Part shown: positions 13,201 to 26,569 of the stretch, one piece after another
Numbering within the stretch: position 1 is the stretch's first letter
How the letters are laid out: every line of letters starts with the position of its first letter
Source: Rallus limicola
Lineage: Eukaryota; Chordata; Aves; Gruiformes; Rallidae
Direction of reading: 5' to 3'
Assembly (NCBI GenBank): GCA_022605955.1
Contig: JAKCOZ010000005.1
Coordinates: 54,065,762-54,129,761 of the forward strand
DNA: 64,000 nt
Position numbers and translations under genes: made by a program
Notes under the pieces: model-generated
The model's input: the letters and a program-made list of their open reading frames with translations, nothing else
Database searches by the model: none
What the model was told of the DNA's origin: nothing

Positions 13201-15389
13201 GAGTTTTTTGCATTGGTAACTAGTCACTTGTAATAATTTCTTCTTCTACCTCCCATTCAGACACAACGGAGTGGGAGTCATGAAAACGTGCAGATAAATA
13301 GGCAAAAGAAGGAGGGCTTTTCTCTGAATACAGCTTGGATTTTTTTAACATCCAGCCTCCCAAAGGAAGGATGGCAGTGTAAGAATTCAATCAGGGGACC
13401 AAATGCATTAAGGAAGTAAGTAAAAAGAGTACTTCAAAATAAATCTGTGAATCTACATCTAGATGAGATTAGTATTGCCATTCTAGAAGTGCTATCAAGT
13501 AAACAACCATCCTTCTTACATTTTGTACTTTAAATGGCTTAAGGAAAATAAATGTTCTGATTTTGTTATATGATTTGAATTAGATATTTTTTTATTTGTC
13601 ACACATGGAAAGAATGCAAATATAAATGAATACATTCCGTTAAGCTGGGCTACTGCACTGAAGTATACCAGGAACTACTAGAAGTCCAAAAGCTATCCAT
13701 TAATTAAATTCAAAGCATGAGAAAAATTTATGTAGTTTCACCAGTTATATGATGGAAAGCTTATCAAGCACATGTTCTCTCATGAAATTTGACATTCACT
13801 TGCTTGTGACCCTGAGTCAAAATAATTCAATCACAAAACCACACAAGAATTACCAAATGGTTCCTATACTATAATTTATGTTAACCACCATTGCAGATAT
13901 TAAAGGCATATATCCTTGAGAGCTCAGAAATTCCTAATTTGGTCCAAATATTTGAGCCAGAGACCACAGAAGAGAAAGTAGCATGGAATGTAGCTAAAAT
14001 GTATTTCTGAGATGTGCATGCAGCAGAATTGTAGGATTCCTGCATGACAGCTGAAGTCAGTGAATGATAGTGTGAGAAAGTTAACTGGAATTCAGACTTC
14101 CTGATGTTAATTCCTCTTTCTAGGGCTTACAGATATTCTTCACCAGCTTTAAACAATGAGAACGTATGGAATGAAATAAACCACCCTAAGAGATTTTAAG
14201 AGATTTCTTTCCAGTTTAGGAGCTGTTCTGGATTTTTTCCTTTTTCTTTAGATTCAACAGCAATAACAATGAACCTCACTGACTCCATAGAAATATTAAA
14301 TGAAGTTGGTAGACTTTGAGAAGACATTGTTGTGGAAAATATATCACTGCTGGTAGTACCTGCTGTTTGAGTTCTCTCTCAAAAGTTAGACTTGGACAGA
14401 AGAAGTTTAGCAAAAAAATAAAGGTGGCACAACTACTTCATTTCCTGGGTTTTGAGTTTCCTTCTCTGTGTTTTATCCTCTAGAACATTTATTCTGACCA
14501 GATTCACATCTCCACCTATTTATTTTATTATCTCTTTTCTGTAGGTTTACTTTCTTGGCCATGATCACAAGCTATTTTTAATTCCCCTACATGTTGTGAG
14601 AAAGTTGCTTAGAAAGATATTATCACAATGGGTGTTGGTATAGAAAAATAGTAAGACTGAACTGGAGCAAAAGAGTGAGAATGAGAGACTTAAGGCAAAC
14701 ATATGTAATTTATAGACACATTCCAGTAATCTTGCTCGTAAGGTGTACCTAGTTAAACCTTTGGTCAATCTTCCTCTCTTCACATTTCATAGGAAAATTA
14801 CCTGTATTCTCTGTTTCTTGAGATTCAGGTTGCTCTGATGCTAAACCCCCGCACTCCATGGCTTAAAAGTTCTAATTCATTCTTTAAGTAAATTAAACAC
14901 TGTTTATCTAGTGTTTAAATTTGATATAATCAATGCAATTATATTAAAGTACATTATCTTCATAGCATATTTTGTGAAGACAGCAAGCTGTAGTGAACCA
15001 GTGACTCTGTTTACTTTCATATCAGTATGATAAGAATAGGAGTGGTGGTGTGAAAGCAATGAGACTGTTACTAAAATTATTTTTAGGATAAAAGATCAAG
15101 AACGTTTTTAATTAAAACTTCTAAAATTGTTCTTTGCTTGTTTTTTGAAAACTCTGGATAAACCAACTCTTGATAGCCTTTCAAAGGAACAATACAGTTC
15201 CTGTAACTCTCCTCTTACATACAAACAGTATTTTTCTTCTGCAATGTATTGTATCTCTCTTTGTCACAAAAAACATTCTTTCAGGTTGCAGAAGTAGTCC
15301 CTTAAAAACTCCTTAAACTACCATCATATGAACAAAGAGTCAACTTGTAATAGCTAAAGCACCCAAAAACTGTTAATAAGCTTTTAAAG

Positions 15390-15405
15390 AGTCTCTTAAG
15401 AGACT
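15390..15405. repeat. 16-bp perfect palindrome
   Basis: AGTCTCTTAAGAGACT reads the same on both strands. It sits in AT-rich DNA with no gene nearby. It may be chance. Confidence 0.85.
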
Positions 15406-16422
15406 TTAATGATTTACTTTAATAGCAATACCTGGCTCTTTTATTTTTTTCATCCTCTTGATATTTCTTCAAGTGCTCTTTTGGCTGAGTGCAGCTCATT
15501 AGTATCTGCCTCCAGCATATGCTGTCTTGGTCCTTCTCTATTTCATGATTTGTGGAGACTCACTCTGTTTTCAAACTGACCACCTTTCCAGATACTTCTT
15601 TTTCTTTAGTTTTCAAAAATCCTTCCAAAATACTCAGAGTCCTGCTGTGATTTTTTTCTGCAAAATATAGTTCATAAAGACAGGAAATAAATCAGAAATT
15701 GAATTCAAACAATCAAATTATGAACAAGGAGCTAAATTAATCCAACTGGCAGTTTAAAGTGGAAAAGAAAAAAGGGGCAAATCTTCAGGTTATTATCTAA
15801 ACCTTGAGAAATACATAAGTGCTAGAAGAAACAGACATGTACTTACTGATTTGATCAAAGCACCTATGGTCAAATGGAGACATCTTGTTTCAGCTGATAC
15901 AAATTTGGGTTAAAATGTTAAAACCACATGGCTGATAGCTTCTGCTCACTGCTATAACTTGAATAACTTTGTGCTCAGTCATCTGACTTGAAATGAGCTG
16001 CCTAAAATTGTCTGCCTTGGTGCTACTATGTTAGCAATCTGCAGCAATGTCCTCTACCTGATGGGTAAAATAGGTTTGCTGTACTTCATGTTCAGATTGT
16101 AAATTGAGCCTGTAGCTGTTGGTTTGGTGCCTTCCTTTCACTGAGCTCTTCCTGAGGTTCCTCAGCACTGTTGTGAGTTTTGAGGTTCTGAGAAACTTTC
16201 AGCATTCAAACAAACCTGATGCTCTTTCTCAGGATGCTTAAAATTCCTCTTGGACTTACTCATCTGCTGTTGTGCACCTTTATTTCCCATCCATTTTGGA
16301 CACCTTATGCATTTTACAAGAATTACTTTTATACAGCATATACTAGGAAAAATGTCAATTCCTTCTGTTAACATTTGATATCTCTTCCCTAGAACTAAGA
16401 CAACCTGATAAACAGACATGCT

Positions 16423-16812
16423 TAGAGAGTTGCAGTTGTTCAGCCTGGAGAAGAGAAGTCTCTGGGGAGACCATAATTATAGCAGCCTTCTAGTACCTGA
16501 AGGGGCTACAGGAAATATGGAGAGGGATGGGTTACAGGGGCAGGGAGTGATAGAACAAGGGGGAGACGGTTTTAAGCTGAAGCAGTGTAGATTTAGATTA
16601 GATATGAAGAAGAAATTCTTCCCTGTGAGGGTGGTAAGACCCTGGCACAGGGTGCCCAGAGAAGCTGTGGCTACCCCTGGATTCCTGGCAAGGTTCAAGG
16701 CCAGGTTGGATGGGGCTTTGGGCAGCCTGGGCTAGTGAAGGGCATCCCTTCCCATGGCAGGGGGTGGGACTAGATAAGCTTTGAAGCCCTTCTAACCCAA
16801 ACTATTCTATGA
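16423..16812 (+). repeat. CR1 LINE 3' fragment (sense)
   Basis: Sense-strand CR1 end: it opens with ttgcagttgttcagcctgga and passes through the ORF2 C-terminus (RLDMKKKFFPVRVV-like reading in the 16418-16735 frame, then a segment like RFKARLDGALGSLG). It closes with the 3'UTR (catggcagggggtgggactag) and tail attctatga. The frame is largely open over the last roughly 100 codons, so the copy is less decayed than others here, but it is strongly 5'-truncated and cannot be autonomous. Confidence 0.93.
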
Positions 16813-19800
16813 ACAAGTTTGGATGAAAGGGCAGGACAACACAGTTGCTACTCAAAATAAATACAATACTATTCTAAAGTGCTTTCATGCATTTATTAAT
16901 TTTCTGTTTTATTAACAGTTAATGGCTTGTATGATGCTTGAAAACTAAACTAAAATTTTTTTCTAAGCACTGAAAATATCCTAGTGCTCTAGCAAAATCT
17001 GAGGGAGAAAAGGGATCTGCCTCTCTTGTAAAACAGTAAGAATGCCCAATTTTCCTCCATGATGAGGGTCACAAGGAAACATATTGGCAAAGACCTGTGT
17101 GAGATTCATGTGTGATGTGCCCTGTCTCTACTTTCAGATAAGATTACCACAGACAGATTGTTTTTTTCAGCTCTAATTATCAGACTTTTCATCCAAACTT
17201 TGCTACAGAAAAATTCACCTTAATACATGGAAGAATACATCATTGCCTTTTTAGTAGCACTAAATAGCATTTACCATTTTCATTCCTTTTTGAATCCTCT
17301 TGTCTTTAAGGCATATTATTTCAAGTAGATTTTATGCAAAGACACTGATGATGTCTACTGTATTTGTAAAGAAGTATCAGCAGAGCTTTAACCCCAAAGC
17401 ACCACACTAGAAATGAAAATACTTTGATTCTACTTGATGATTCAGTTAAATCTAGTTAAGAGGTGTACCTAAGCATAAAGATAATCAGATGTTCCTTTAT
17501 ACTCTGCACAGCAGCAAAGGGTACAGAGAGGATGGATGCAGGCAGAAGGACCCTGAAATCAAGAGAAGTACCACATGTATATACTCCTTATCTTCTCATA
17601 GACCCACAAGTAACAACCCAGAAGGAATGGATGTATGTAACTGGAGGAAGCATCAGAGAAAGAGACATGAGAAGTCATGGACAATAATGAAAAAAACACT
17701 AAGCATAAAATGTAGTGAAAGGAAAGTGCAAGAGTTCCCAGTTCATTTGCTCTCTAGGCTCTGCTTTTGCCTTGTCAAAAATCTGTTGCTTCTACCTGGA
17801 AATTTGAGAGTTGTCAGTGCCTTAAGAGCTGGTCCCCTCCTGCTTTATACCTAGTGTTACTGCCTCAAAGCTTAATAAAGTGCAAATTAATCATTGGGAT
17901 GTCAGAGCTGCTATTACCAGAATTAGACAATGGCTTTAACAAGGTCCACTATTCTTTAGAGTCTTGTTCTCTCTGTATGCAAGTGTTCTTCCTCAAGCTT
18001 TCTTTTCCGAGTGTTTCAATTTTTTGAAGTATACCTCTTGCTTTACAAGTTTTCCTCAGTTTTGTGGTGGGATCTCACTGCTATTCTAGACATAGTTAGT
18101 GATTGAATTTTTTTTAGAATAACTGAATAATTTAGATCTAGTTGCAACTCCACTGTTCAAAGCAGAGAGCTCTGTAGTTACATTGGGTTGCTCAGGGTAG
18201 TCAAATTCTGAGTATCTCTAAAGTCTGAGGTTCCAGGACCCCTCTGAGCTGCTTGTCCCAGTGCTGGTTAAATCTTGAAGATTTTTTTCCTCCTTGTATC
18301 TGACTGACATTTTCCCTGCTGCAATTTGTTTCTTTCCTTGTCCTTTCATTGTTCACATGAATGGAGAGTCTGGCTGTGTTTTCTAGTGCTTGTTTACAGA
18401 AGTATTTGAATTAGATTAGATAATCTCTTTATCATCTTCATACTGAAAGCATGCAAACAAACAAAACCCCAAAACAACAAAACCCCACAAAACCCTCTTC
18501 AGTCAGCTTCTCATCATGCACCATTTGCTCCATCCCTCTAATCATCTTGGTGGCCACTTCCTGGGCTCAATGTAGGGTGGGCTGGAGGGCTGCCACAGTT
18601 CTTGTTCTCTCTGGTACTAGAAACACTGGTTCCTTCATTGCACCTCGGGCTCTTCACCTCTAAGAGCATTTACAGACAATATTCCTCATGAACAAATCCA
18701 TGCAGGAAGAGTGGAGGGCAGCAAAAGCTGTTATGGAAGATTTTTGCCACCACAGATAAAGTTTAAAGAGGGTAGTGCAAAGGATGCTCTGCTGAAGGTT
18801 ATGCCTGTTTGTGTCTGCACCCAGTTATTCATACAAATCTAGACAACTCAGTGACCAAGGGAGTGCAACACTTGCCACTTCACTAATCATTCCCCTCTTA
18901 AGACCACATGTCATCAGGCATTTGCTTCCAAACTCTCAATGAACAGCCAACTGAGAATGCTGCCCTGAAAACAACCCTTGACAGAAGAACTGTGCCCTGC
19001 CTTTATTAATCCTGACTTGCACTGTGGGGAAGAGAATATCCAGAGTATTCTCTACCACTCCAGAAGTCAAGGAGTTAAGGAATAGTGCACTGCAGTAGTC
19101 AGAAAATCAGTTACCCATTCTGGTATTTATTTTGCCTCTTGTCAAAATAGTCATTGCTGCATAAAATAGTATGCCTGTATCACAGATATATTCAATACAG
19201 CTTTACTAAGTGCAGGTTACAGGAGCACCTAGTGAGCTCTCACCTGTGAGAACGTGGTAGAGAAATGAAGGCTCTGTGAAACACTAAGTTCTTACATCTG
19301 TTGCCCTTGCTAGTTGGCTTTCAATAGGACTATATGAAGTTTCCTTCTGCAACACAAACACTGAGGAAAATTAAACTATACGCAATGTTTCAGCCTAGGT
19401 GCCCAACATTAGACAGTTTTGCCAGTACCTTCCTGGTTACCAGCTACTTACATTGTGAATTCTGAAGACTGCAGATTTTTTTTTTTAATTAAGTGACAGC
19501 AGATGCTATGTTAATTTGTGTAGGAGTATATTTTATTTTAAAGTTTCACAGAAAGCTGGCCAGGAATTTGTTTTTAATTTGAATTTTTTGAGAGTAAGAG
19601 AAAATGCAATAGAATAAATGGCAAAAATATTGCTAAATGTCTTATTAGCTCTACTACAGTTTCATCAAAATCATATTACATAATTACTCATCTGCTACTT
19701 TTATAATGCAATGGGGAAGAGGGGAAAAAACCTCCAAAAATCATTGAGAAAAATACTATTTACATACTTTCAGAAACAATTTGGTTAATGAAGGGATCTT

Positions 19801-21365
19801 TTCACAATCTAATAGAACTAAAATAAAATTAATGACACTTCGACTTTCAACTCCATTATTCTAGTCACAAAGTAAAATATTTTTTAAAAACACATTTGTG
19901 ATTTAAAGCAAAGTGATTCCATTACATGCTTATGTCTATCCCTGTCCCTTCCCTTATGTAAGGAACATGTTATTAAGAGTAAAACTAGTATCTGTATTGA
20001 TCCTATGATCACATTCCACAAACTAATTTTAGTCCAAAACCTCCAAAGAAACAAGTAAAGGGAATAAGGTGTTTTTCTGAGAACACTAAAGGAAAGCAAC
20101 AATGGGGAAAGACTGATGGCAGGGAAAGAAAGGAATCTTTACTGCCTTCTAGGAAGCAGCAAGAAGACAAACTGATTTCCTGTGAAAGAGCAAAGTGAGA
20201 AGATACAGAACATCATGTAGATGTTCTACACAAAGAAACACCACAAACTCAAGTAATAATACATGTATCTTCCTACTACACCAGCCATAGTAACTACCAT
20301 TCTCAGGAAGCAAGGCCATTGCATGTGTGGTATAAGGCTGCAAAAAGGAGTAAACATCCTTCCAGCCAGAAAACCTGAAGTACCCTGGGAACAAGGCTTG
20401 ACTAAAGGCTATGGACACTTTCAGCTCTCTACTTCCTTATCCCCCAGGAAAGAGTGCCTCAAAGATGGGTCTTTGCCATCAGGACAAAGCAGCTTCTTTG
20501 GGAAGAGTTAGGAGGCTTGCAAGGACTAACTATCCTGCAGATGGTGTGAGCATGGCAGGCAGCCTGCCAAGGAACAGCACCACAGCAGTCTGGGACAGCA
20601 GGCTCATGTGACATGCTCCTATCAAAACACCGTGTGGATTTCAGAGGTAAAGCACAGAATGGACACAGTTGGCTTTAAGTATTTGACTCTGTGAGCCCAT
20701 AGCCAGGTTTAAGTTCAATTATGTACGACAGTAGAAAGGGATTTTTTAGTTCTCTAGTTTGAGCTCCTTCCAGTGTGAATCCAAAAAATACTTGTGCTAA
20801 TAAAAAAGACCCTCACTTCTCTGTCTGCTGGAAGTATGCACCAATGAAAAGAGAATGTCTTTAAAACAAGATCTCTTCCTATGATAAAGCTCACTTACAT
20901 GAAAATATTTGTTACAGGCTATAAGTGCCTGGCAATTCTGCATTAACACCTTGCTAAAAATTGCATTGGTTTGGGGTTTTTTTGTGCTATCTCTAGCTAT
21001 CAGAGATAGTGGAAGTATATGTCCAGATAATACTGATTTATTGTAATAGTTTTAGCAAGTGTTCAGGGAAAATTCATCCAACTTACCTTTTCTGCAAGTT
21101 TCACTATAGATGAATTTAGTCCATTGTCACTCTGGGGCAGACATTTGGAGACTAAGCATTTTCCAACACAATCATATATCATGCAGGATGTATTGCTTTT
21201 AGATTTATCAGGAAGGCTGAAAAGCAGCAGGGATGTCTGCCACATCTATGCAAAGTCATTATGTTCAATCTGAATCTCACACAAAGAGAAAAAGCAAATA
21301 ACATAACCGCTGTAGCAGATATAAGGGAAGCCTGAAAAGGAAGAAAGCTTTACTAAAGTAAACCT
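16813..21365. other. Stretch without a recognised gene
   Basis: AT-rich DNA with no supported exon. An A/C-rich low-complexity run sits at about 18,454-18,494. Overlapping open frames near 17,463-18,027 and 20,263-20,611 show no domain or splice structure. Confidence 0.55.
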
Positions 21366-21436
21366 CATGCAGCAGGGGGGGTGGAACTAGATGAACTTTG
21401 AGGTCCCTTCTGACCCAGGTCATTCTGTGATTCTGT
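21366..21436 (+). repeat. Short CR1 3' tail (sense)
   Basis: About 70 bases of CR1 3' end: gcaggggggg tggaactagatgaactttgaggtcccttctgaccc, ending in attctgtgattctgt. This is only the terminal UTR and octamer-like tail of a LINE insertion. Confidence 0.85.
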
Positions 21437-24394
21437 ATTCAAACCCTCCCTTCAGTTTGTCTCAAAGGCACAGGGCTAAAAAGCATTCTAATGCTTTGTC
21501 CATTGTTCAAATGCTTGTGGATTTTCATGACGCTTGAGTGAAGTGGAAGGCAGAAACAAAGACTTTCTTAGAAAAATGCATGTGGTTCTGTACATCATAT
21601 TTTGCCAACTGGTTTAACCACAGCACTTCAAATTATTATGAATTATTGGAAATAATTTATACTGCAGAATTGCAGACAAGTAAGGTACCCAGTGTTAAAG
21701 ACACAAAGTTTTACATTCCAGGACTTGTTATAAATCCTGGAGGAAAAGACAATTTAAATTAGGCAGTTCCGTCACATTTCTGGAATTTTCATTGCCACAG
21801 ATTTGTTATATCAGTTTTTGGCTGGTTTTGCCTCAATTGGTCATGCAGCTGTTGGTCAGGAGTGCAGCCAACCAAGGTAGGCTCTGGGTACTTTTAATCT
21901 TGTCCTTGGAGGCAATCCGTTTTAATTTAGTGGGGTTTTTTTTTTCCTTTTTATGTGGCAGTTTGTGGAATTAGGCCTTGGCAAATATTTTGCCTGACTC
22001 TAGGAAAATATTATTGTTCATTTTAGGATTTGAATGGTTAGTACAGCTTCATCTCTTTCAACAGTAGCAAATTACATCAACATATTGCTTCTCAGACTGT
22101 GGAGATGGTCACAATCAATTGATACCAACTTCACTCAGAAAAGTGGTGATCATTTTCTCCTGCCTATTAAATAGTGCATATTCCTTCTGTCTTCTACAAA
22201 AAAGATTATGACTGTTGCTTTTCCTACTAAAACTTTCTGAATCCTAAATACACCAGTTTTCTCATAATGCAATTTCATGGGAAAGTACTCGCTTTCTTTG
22301 CAAGTTGCACATCTCCAGAAGTGATAAAAACCCTTTCATATTGCACTATCTTTTGATTTTTCTGTTTTACAGAAAAAAACCAGAATGTTTTGCTCATGCC
22401 CAAGGCAAGGATGGCACCTGTACTTTGTGCTCTTAATTGCACAGACCCTCCCGCATCATCCACTGCTCCCATAACTTTTTAACCAGTAAGTATCTAGGTA
22501 CTAAAGCTTAGCAACAAAGAAAAGTGACCTATTCCTGAACTTGAGAACAGCAAGTACTATGCCCCAGATAAGTACTTCCTTTAGCTTCAACAGGTAGCAG
22601 TTCAAGATACCATATATTAATGTTATTTTCCTCACAAGTTGTAAAGGGCATCTTGCTTTCCTTTTTTGCTCAACAAGACACCTCTTCACAATTACTCTAG
22701 ACAACTGATAGTTATCAAGAGAAGTAAATAAGAAGAATTTCATACCTTTTCTTGGCATTGTTTGTTGCTCAATGAAGCCTGCTGCTGCTGCTTGTTCCCT
22801 TTACTGTATTTCTCAAAATGAAGTCACTTTAGCTTCCCCACTAATTTTAAGTTTAATTTCCTGAGCAGTCCATGTCCTTTCAAGAGTGCAGTGCTGGTCT
22901 TCCAAGATATTGTAACTTATATGGTTCAAAAAGGCAAGAGCCTAAAGGAAGGGCTACATTTTGCTGTCCTACTTATGGCTCAACTCAGGGAATGAAAGTA
23001 ATATTGAACAGTGTAACACAATATGGGAAGACCAGTGTCATTCAACAGCAAACACCTTTCACTGTTTACACAAACCTTTAATGTACTTGAGGATATACCA
23101 AGTGAATGGCAAGTCAATAAAGGAGTTATTTTACACCTCTGAGATGCCATTGATTAGTCTGACCTGGAGCAGCTGGTGAAGATGTTTCTTCTGGGGACAT
23201 TTCACCAGGTGGAAATTGCTGCACAGGAACATGTTGGTCACAGTGAGGAATCAAAGTACATCATGCTTCAAAGAGACTGCTGGGTCCCTCTAGAACCTTT
23301 CCTTTCAGTACAAAAATATGTGCCATGGATGTTTTGCCAGCATTGCTGTACCACTGTCTTTATTACCTAAAGTTCACCTCAGGCAGTAAGGGAGAGAGAC
23401 AAGTTTCTCTTAGAGGAGCGGTTGACTCTTATCTCCTCCACTGAGGTCTTGGTCCCAGACACAGCATCTCTGCTGATATACTGCACATACAAAAAGATTT
23501 GTTATGTTAGGTCACAGTTAAACCCACTTTTAGTAATTACTGGTCTTGGACCAGCAGTTGAGAGATTAGGAGCACATTTTTACATTTCCATTCAGCTTTT
23601 ACAGAATTTGGATTTATTCTGCTTCAGTACAAAGCTGGAGCATGAGACTTTAAATACACCTGTTACTTTACCTGAACATCACTCACAGTTGAGTTTCACA
23701 ACTCATCTCCTTAATAGCTAACCCACTACACTTCATAATCACACAGCAGGGAGTGTGCCACCCAGCAAGTTGCTGCAGACATTCCACCCATAATCTCTGC
23801 AAATAAAGAGGGAGTTAAATACCCTCACCTTTATTAGTAGAAATCCCAGCCAATCCTCTTGCCATTAATGTCATAAAAGGACAAACCATTTCTGGCCTCT
23901 CAGCTTCTCTAGGCTGTTTCTGTTCTTCTTTCTCTCCCTCTATAGACACATTCAGAATAAAATATTAATGGGCATTCTTCAAAACAAAATAAGCTAAAAG
24001 CTGTATCTAGGGATAAGCAAATATCAAGAAAGTTAGGACTGCACATATCTCTTGGATATTTCTTGGCTTCTCAGGGGTAGGAAAGCTAGCTTAAGTTCAG
24101 AAAGCTTTTCAAGGAATAGTTATGTTTTCATAGCAAGCTGAAGCCTAGCCTATGTGTGAGGGCTGGAATAGCTTTCCAGCTAGATGGTCACAAAGAAAAT
24201 GAATGCTCTTATTGGACACAAAACTATATGTCAGTCCTTGCATATTCTTCAGTCACTCTATGTAGTCCCATTACATATTTACTGTGGCTGAGTAGATGCC
24301 TGAACTCTTTCCTAACTCCTGGCAGAGATCAGTGTTGGACATTATTTGGAGAATGCCCATAATAACATGCTTTACCTTTTGGTGAACCCTCAAT
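21437..24394. other. Stretch without a recognised gene
   Basis: No supported exon or repeat. The frame at 22,961-23,179 has regularly spaced Cys and Trp residues that superficially recall a scavenger-receptor repeat, but it starts at TTG with a close upstream stop and lacks splice sites, so it is not called. Confidence 0.55.
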
Positions 24395-24455
24395 TGGTCA
24401 GGCAGTTGGACTAGATGATCATTGCAGATCCCTGTCAACTGAAGTTATTCTATTC
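24395..24455 (+). repeat. Short CR1 3' tail (sense)
   Basis: Reads gttggactagatgatcattgcagatccctg and ends in ttattctattc, the CR1 3'UTR and tail pattern. About 60 bases survive. Confidence 0.75.
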
Positions 24456-24884
24456 ATCATGGGTGTGCTAGATCCAGACAGGCTGTCATGGTTGCTTTTC
24501 ATTTAGAGCATCATGTGTCATTGTTACAGTCAAATTATTAACAACTTTAATACCTGTAAAACCAACAATTTTGAAATTCTACTTCAGACACTGTTTCAAT
24601 TCTCAAATTCCTTCACTTAGTTCTCCCTACTGAGTGTATAAATACTGATAGTTGTCTATGACTCTATAATGGTTACAGAGGTAGCAATTTCTTTCAGCTA
24701 CAAGCTCTCAAGGACTGAATGCCATATGACTGCCAAGAACAATTTTTTTTTAGATTCCTAATTTTGACTTCATTCCTTGCAAAGGTGACTGCTTAGTTAC
24801 CACCTGACTTTGGAGAAACCACACCACAAACAAACAAAAAAATCACAGGAGTACCTGTACTTGCAAGAGACAGTATTACAGAAC

Positions 24885-25330
24885 AGTTGATGTTCAAAGA
24901 GATCATCTAACCCAGCCTCCCTGCTTAAAGGTCAGCTAGACTAGGTTGGTCAGAGCCATGTCCAGTTAGGTTTTGAGTACATCCAGGGATGACAACACCA
25001 CCACCTCTCTGAGCAACCTTTTCCAGTGATTTCCTACCTTCACAGTAAAAAAGTTGGTTTTTTACTTTAAGTGGAATTTTCTTTATTTCAGTTTGTGTTC
25101 ATTGCTTCTTGTCTTCTCACTATGCACCACTGAGAAGAATCTGGCTGTCTTTACATCCTTTATATACACTGGTAAGATGACTCCCCACAGCCTTTTCTTG
25201 TCAATACTAACCAACCCCAGCTCTCAGCCTTTCCTCACATGGCAGATGCTCCAGTCCTTTCAGTGAAGTCACTCCAGTACACCCATGTCTCTCCTGTCTG
25301 GGGGTGCCCAGCACTGGCCCAGAACTCCAC
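24885..25330 (-). repeat. CR1 LINE 3' fragment (antisense), older copy
   Basis: The reverse complement reads as CR1: it enters near the ORF2 C-terminus, where a block matching the 'evqfW' to 'ERL' segment is degraded. It then passes through the 'RGGVVLSSLDV'-like end and a 3'UTR (agcagggaggctgggttagatgatctc). It is more diverged than its neighbour at 25.3-26.6 kb. Its left edge begins where the fragment at 26.6-27.5 kb could resume, suggesting both are halves of one older element interrupted by the younger copy. Confidence 0.75.
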
Positions 25331-25334
25331 ATAT

Positions 25335-26560
25335 TAAAGAACCACAGAATGACAGGGGTTGGAAGGGACGTCTTGAGATCTAGTCCAACCCTACTGCTAG
25401 AGCAGAATCACCTAGAGCAGGTTTCACAGGACAGCATCCAGGCAGATTTTTTAATACCTCCAGAGATGAAGACTCCATAACCTCTCTGGGCAGAGAAGTC
25501 CCTTGGCCCCTCTTTGTAAGACAGGTGTTCTAGTCCCCTAATCATCTTGATAGCTCTTTTTTGTAAACTTTCCAGTAGCTCCCTTTCCTTCTTGACCTGA
25601 GGAGTCCAGAATTGCACACAATATTCCAGATGAGGCCTCACCGGTGCAGAGTAGAGGGGGGAAGACACACTCCCTCAACTGCTGGCCACGCTTTTCTTGA
25701 TACACTTCAGGGTGCCATTAGTTTTATTGTCCATGAGGGCACACTTGTCTGTAGAAGGCCTCATCAACTTCCCCATCCTGATCAGGTAGCCTGTAAGAGA
25801 CACCCAAAGTAGCATCTCCCATATTAGCCTGCCCCTTAACCTTTACCCACAAGCTCTCCATTTGCTCTTTATCCACCCCCAGGAAAAGCTCAATACGTTC
25901 CAGTTGCTCTCTCACAAAGAGCAACTCTACCATCTCACCTTGTTGACCAATCTTTCCTGTAAAGAACATAACCATCCATTACAGGACTCCAGACATGAAC
26001 TATCCTACCATGCTCTCAGTAATCATGAGAACATGACCTTGCAACTGCACAGAGATCCCCAGTTCCTCCTGTTTGTTGCCCATGCTGTGTATGCTGGTGT
26101 ACAGGCATTTTTAGAAAAGGAGTGTGTAAATTTCACCCCCAACATTGGGCTGCCACCCTTAGGCTTGACACCAGCAAGTTCAGTTTTATTCCCTTCCTCC
26201 TTCAAAACTAGTTTAAAATCCTATGTGAGCCCTGCCAATTCATGTTCAAGGATGCATTTCCCCTCTATTGGGCAAAGGAACTCCATCTGTTGTGAGCAGA
26301 CCCACTGCTGTGAAAAAACTTCCCCATGATCAAAAAACTCAAATTTCTGTTGGTGGCACCAGCCTCTAAGCCATGTGTTAGTCAGGTGGGTTTTCCTCTT
26401 TCTTTTAGTACCCCTTCTTGTCACTAGAGGAATTGAAGAGAACACTGCCTGTGCTCCTGAACCCTTGACCAGTCGCCCCAAAGCCCTGAAGTCCTTTTTA
26501 ACTCCTTTCAGACTTCTCATGTAACCTTGTCTCTCTCAACCTACATAACTAACAGCAGGT
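25335..26560 (-). repeat. CR1 LINE, internally deleted copy (ORF1 end, endonuclease, RT C-terminus, 3'UTR)
   Basis: On the minus strand, in order: a segment ending ORF1 (26520-26221, with WCHQQ and FFDHG, the esterase-like ORF1 domain known from avian CR1); a linker (26205-26023); part of the endonuclease (25975-25724, with LPDQDGEVDEAFYRQ); then, directly, the RT C-terminal region (25668-25408, with [11 protein letters not shown]) and the 3'UTR. The whole reverse-transcriptase core is missing between the endonuclease and C-terminal pieces, so this copy is internally deleted. The 3' end (accacagaatgacaggggttgg reversed) is intact. Confidence 0.88.
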
Positions 26561-26569
26561 AGCAGTTGC

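Larger units (their letters stand above)
6721..16422. other. Long stretch without a recognised gene
   Basis: About 9.7 kb of mostly AT-rich DNA. I found no exon pair, retroelement body or RNA gene. It contains a perfect 11-bp hairpin at 7202-7230, a 16-bp palindrome at 15390-15405 and a loose AT/AC-rich patch near 13,079-13,108. Open frames here are short and without motifs. Confidence 0.55.

Noticed and set aside
18454..18494. aaaacccc-like runs resembling telomeric repeat
   Set aside because: Only two or three irregular runs in an A/C-rich stretch; not a telomere-type array.
22872..23179. Cys- and Trp-containing frames recalling a scavenger-receptor domain
   Set aside because: The frame begins at TTG with a near upstream stop, has no splice sites and the Cys spacing does not fit well.
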